A stretch of DNA of 64,000 nt from Terriglobia bacterium. Its GTDB lineage: Bacteria > Acidobacteriota > Terriglobia > Terriglobales > Acidobacteriaceae. The stretch's first letter is position 1. Each line of letters begins with the position of its first letter. The notes under the pieces are model-generated. The model was not told the DNA's origin. It saw only the letters and a program-made list of their open reading frames with translations, and did not search any database. The stretch covers positions 1 to 64,000 of the forward strand of contig JAIQFO010000022.1 in the NCBI GenBank assembly GCA_020073215.1. The letters run 5' to 3'. A program made the translations under genes and the position numbers. This document shows positions 62,012 through 64,000 of this stretch, piece by piece.

Positions 62012-63793
62012 TTGCGAACAGCACTCGTGCTTTTGCTTATGAACTTGTTTTTCGCCGCGGGTCTGGCCGTCCCACTCTTCGCCCGGGCTGCGGAGCAGAC
62101 ACTCGATGCCCGGCGAGCCGAACTCAACCGTCTGCTTGCCGATGAGTGGGAGTACACGCTGCGCACCCAGCCTGAACTTGCCACCCAGGTTGGCGACAAT
62201 CGTTACAACGATCGGCTGAGCGATTTTTCGGACAAAGCGATTGCCGATGATCTCGAACATACTCGGCAGGCGCTGGCACGTTTCGAGGCCATCGACGTGG
62301 CTGGATTTCCGGAGCAGGAAAAGCTCAACCAAGCGCTCATGGTACGGAGCTTGCGCGAGGCGCTCGACAGCGCTCCATTCAAGAATTGGGAGATGCCCGC
62401 GACGCAGTTTGGCGGCATTCACCTGGGATACGCTTCGCTTGCTTTCGACTCTCCCTTCCGCAACCGGAAAGATTACGAAGACTACCTGTCGCGTTTGCGG
62501 CAGATTCCGCGGGTGCTCGACCAGGCCATGGGACACATGCGCGACGGCTTGCGCGATCATCGCGTGCCGCCGAAGTATCTGCTCGAAAAAGTGGCGAGCC
62601 AGGCGCAGCAGATCGCCGACGATTCGCTCGACAAGAGTCCCTTTACCGCGCCGCTCGGCAAGTTTCCCGATTCCATTTCCGAGAAGGACCGGCAGGCACT
62701 GCGCGAAGCGATCGAAAGCGCGGTCAAGACTGCGGTTGCGCCCGCGTATGCGAAGTTCGCAAAATTTGTGCGCGAAGATTACGCGCCGCATGGCCGGCTC
62801 GATCCCGGTGTATGGGCCCTGCCTGACGGAGAAGCGCGCTATCGCTTTGCCGTCCGCCGGCAGACGACCACCGATTTCACCGCCGACCAGATTCACCAGA
62901 TGGGGCTGAAGAGCGTCGCGGAAATTGAAGCGCAGATGCTTGCGATCGCCAAGGCGCAGGGATTCAGCGATCTGAAATCTTTTAACGCGCACATCCGGCA
63001 GGATCCGAAATTGCGCGCCACGTCGGGGCAGCAATTGCTCGACTTGTACACGCACTATCGCGATCAGATGTATGGGAAGCTTCCGGAGCTATTCGGGGGG
63101 TTGCCGAAGAACAGGCTGGCGGTGGTGGCGATGGAGTCGTTTCGCAGCGCCGACGGCGTTCCTGCCGATTATTCGCTCGGCGCCGGAGATGGCTCGCGCC
63201 CGGGACGGATCAACGTCAACGAGTATGCGCCGGAGAAGCGGCTGCTGCTCAATGTGGAAGCGATCGCGTATCACGAAGGCGTCCCTGGACACCACCTGCA
63301 ATTTTCGATTGCGCAGGAACTCACGGGCCTGCCGCCGTTCCGCAGGTACAACCTCGATCTGAATGCGTATACCGAGGGCTGGGCGTTCTACTCCGAGCGT
63401 CTGGGAAAAGAAGTGGGGTTTTATCAGGATCCATACAGCGACTATGGCCGGCTGCAAAACGAAATGTGGCGCGCCGTGCGCTGGGTGGTCGATACGGGCG
63501 TGCACTCGAAGCACTGGACGCGCCAGCAGATGATCGACTTCTTTCACGAACATACGGCCATGGACGACCAGAACATCGAAACCGAAGTGGATCGCTACAT
63601 TGCGTGGCCGGCGCAGGCGCTTTCCTACAAGATGGGACAGATGAAGATTCTGGAACTACGAGCGCAGGCGCAGAAAGAGCTGGGAGCGAAATTCGACTTG
63701 CGCGCTTTTCATGATGCGGTGCTCGATCAGGGGCCGCTGCCGCTCGACGTGCTGGAGGCGAAGATCAGCGAATGGATCGCCGCGCGAAAGTAG
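62012..63793 (+). CDS. DUF885 family secreted metallopeptidase-like protein
   Basis: The 593-residue protein starts at a TTG codon. GGAGG lies 7 nt upstream, and translation gives a signal peptide (LVLLLMNLFFAAGLAVPLFA) directly after it; the longer frame from 61928 adds 28 residues with no ribosome site. The DUF885 fold is mostly helical. The motif YHEGVPGHHLQF contains HExxxxH, likely metal-binding, and the family is thought to include peptidases. The C terminus is ILELRAQAQKELGAKFD. Its TAG stop codon is the first three bases of a half family B repeat. Confidence 0.9.
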   Translation: MRTALVLLLMNLFFAAGLAVPLFARAAEQTLDARRAELNRLLADEWEYTLRTQPELATQVGDNRYNDRLSDFSDKAIADDLEHTRQALARFEAIDVAGFPEQEKLNQALMVRSLREALDSAPFKNWEMPATQFGGIHLGYASLAFDSPFRNRKDYEDYLSRLRQIPRVLDQAMGHMRDGLRDHRVPPKYLLEKVASQAQQIADDSLDKSPFTAPLGKFPDSISEKDRQALREAIESAVKTAVAPAYAKFAKFVREDYAPHGRLDPGVWALPDGEARYRFAVRRQTTTDFTADQIHQMGLKSVAEIEAQMLAIAKAQGFSDLKSFNAHIRQDPKLRATSGQQLLDLYTHYRDQMYGKLPELFGGLPKNRLAVVAMESFRSADGVPADYSLGAGDGSRPGRINVNEYAPEKRLLLNVEAIAYHEGVPGHHLQFSIAQELTGLPPFRRYNLDLNAYTEGWAFYSERLGKEVGFYQDPYSDYGRLQNEMWRAVRWVVDTGVHSKHWTRQQMIDFFHEHTAMDDQNIETEVDRYIAWPAQALSYKMGQMKILELRAQAQKELGAKFDLRAFHDAVLDQGPLPLDVLEAKISEWIAARK

Positions 63794-63827
63794 AGACGGG
63801 GCTTGGTGGTGCCCTGATTTGCCTTTT

Positions 63828-63935
63828 CACCACGGAGTCACGGAGACACGGAGAAACCCTTGAACCTGTAAAAACCAGAGAAGGAAGGTTTTACCCAGCG
63901 GTTGGGTTTCTCCGTGTCTCCGTGACTCCGTGGTG
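63828..63935. repeat. 32-bp perfect inverted repeat
   Basis: The arms at 63828-63859 and 63904-63935 are exact reverse complements of 32 bp with a 44-nt spacer. Each arm contains three CACGGAG-type units in tandem (8-nt period). It lies after the DUF885 gene, near the end of the window. It can form a long hairpin in RNA and might be a bidirectional terminator or the two ends of an element. The final 60 nt of the window show nothing that I recognise. Confidence 0.85.
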
Positions 63936-64000
63936 GAAAAACTGAATTTAGGACAGCACCCAGCTTCCTTAGGCTACGGGAGATCGGACGCCCGCTGGGA

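Noticed and set aside
61829-63055. 408-residue minus-strand frame opposite the DUF885 gene
   Set aside because: Antisense shadow of the DUF885 coding region.

Overview
The window looks like chromosomal DNA of a soil-type Acidobacteriota bacterium, most likely class Terriglobia. The basis is content and style, not a marker gene. There are large Oar-like TonB-dependent receptors that start with a carboxypeptidase-regulatory domain, a GWxTD-domain protein, a tricorn-type protease next to a Ser/Thr kinase with TPRs, secreted DinB and DUF885 proteins, and many short GC-rich hairpin repeats between genes. Gene density is high. There is one tRNA (Lys, CTT). I saw no CRISPR array, prophage or intact insertion sequence.

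Layout. 0-7 kb: a secreted beta-lactamase-like hydrolase, a Nudix hydrolase, a DUF6569-type secreted protein, a sigma factor overlapping its anti-sigma partner, and an orphan cheB. 7.7-10.2 kb: ilvB-ilvN behind what looks like a complete attenuation leader (leader peptide, then a terminator just before the ilvB start). 10.3-17 kb: a tricorn-like protease, a kinase-TPR protein, and a small HTH-TOBE molybdate-type regulator divergent from an outer-membrane protein. 18-25.6 kb: a GGDEF response regulator whose N terminus has been replaced by hairpin repeats, a phospholipase C-like protein, a DSP phosphatase, DoxX-like and small membrane proteins, QueG and a DECR-type SDR.

25.6-38.5 kb is a minus-strand run that reads as a beta-1,2-glucan locus: a Tat-exported GH144-like protein, an ABC exporter, and a 1495-residue GT84 synthase that ends after its glycoamylase (cyclization-type) domain and lacks the usual C-terminal GH94 phosphorylase. 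A DUF2339 membrane protein and an M48 protease, joined by an ATGA overlap, follow. 39.7-44.1 kb is a redox operon: monoheme cytochrome c, DUF3373 porin-like protein, octaheme cytochrome c and an ArsR regulator, with a near-ideal ArsR-type palindrome inside the promoter of the first gene.

44.4-64 kb: a secreted amidase, tRNA-Lys, a small secreted protein ended by a MITE-like element, a PilZ protein, the Oar receptor, a second outer-membrane protein with GWxTD, a MacA-like adaptor with its ATPase but no permease, DinB, a penicillin-binding transpeptidase, and a DUF885 peptidase with a TTG start. Several dispersed repeat families run through the window. Two of them abut or form stop codons, and one pair of copies shows a compensatory base-pair change that argues for selection on the hairpin.
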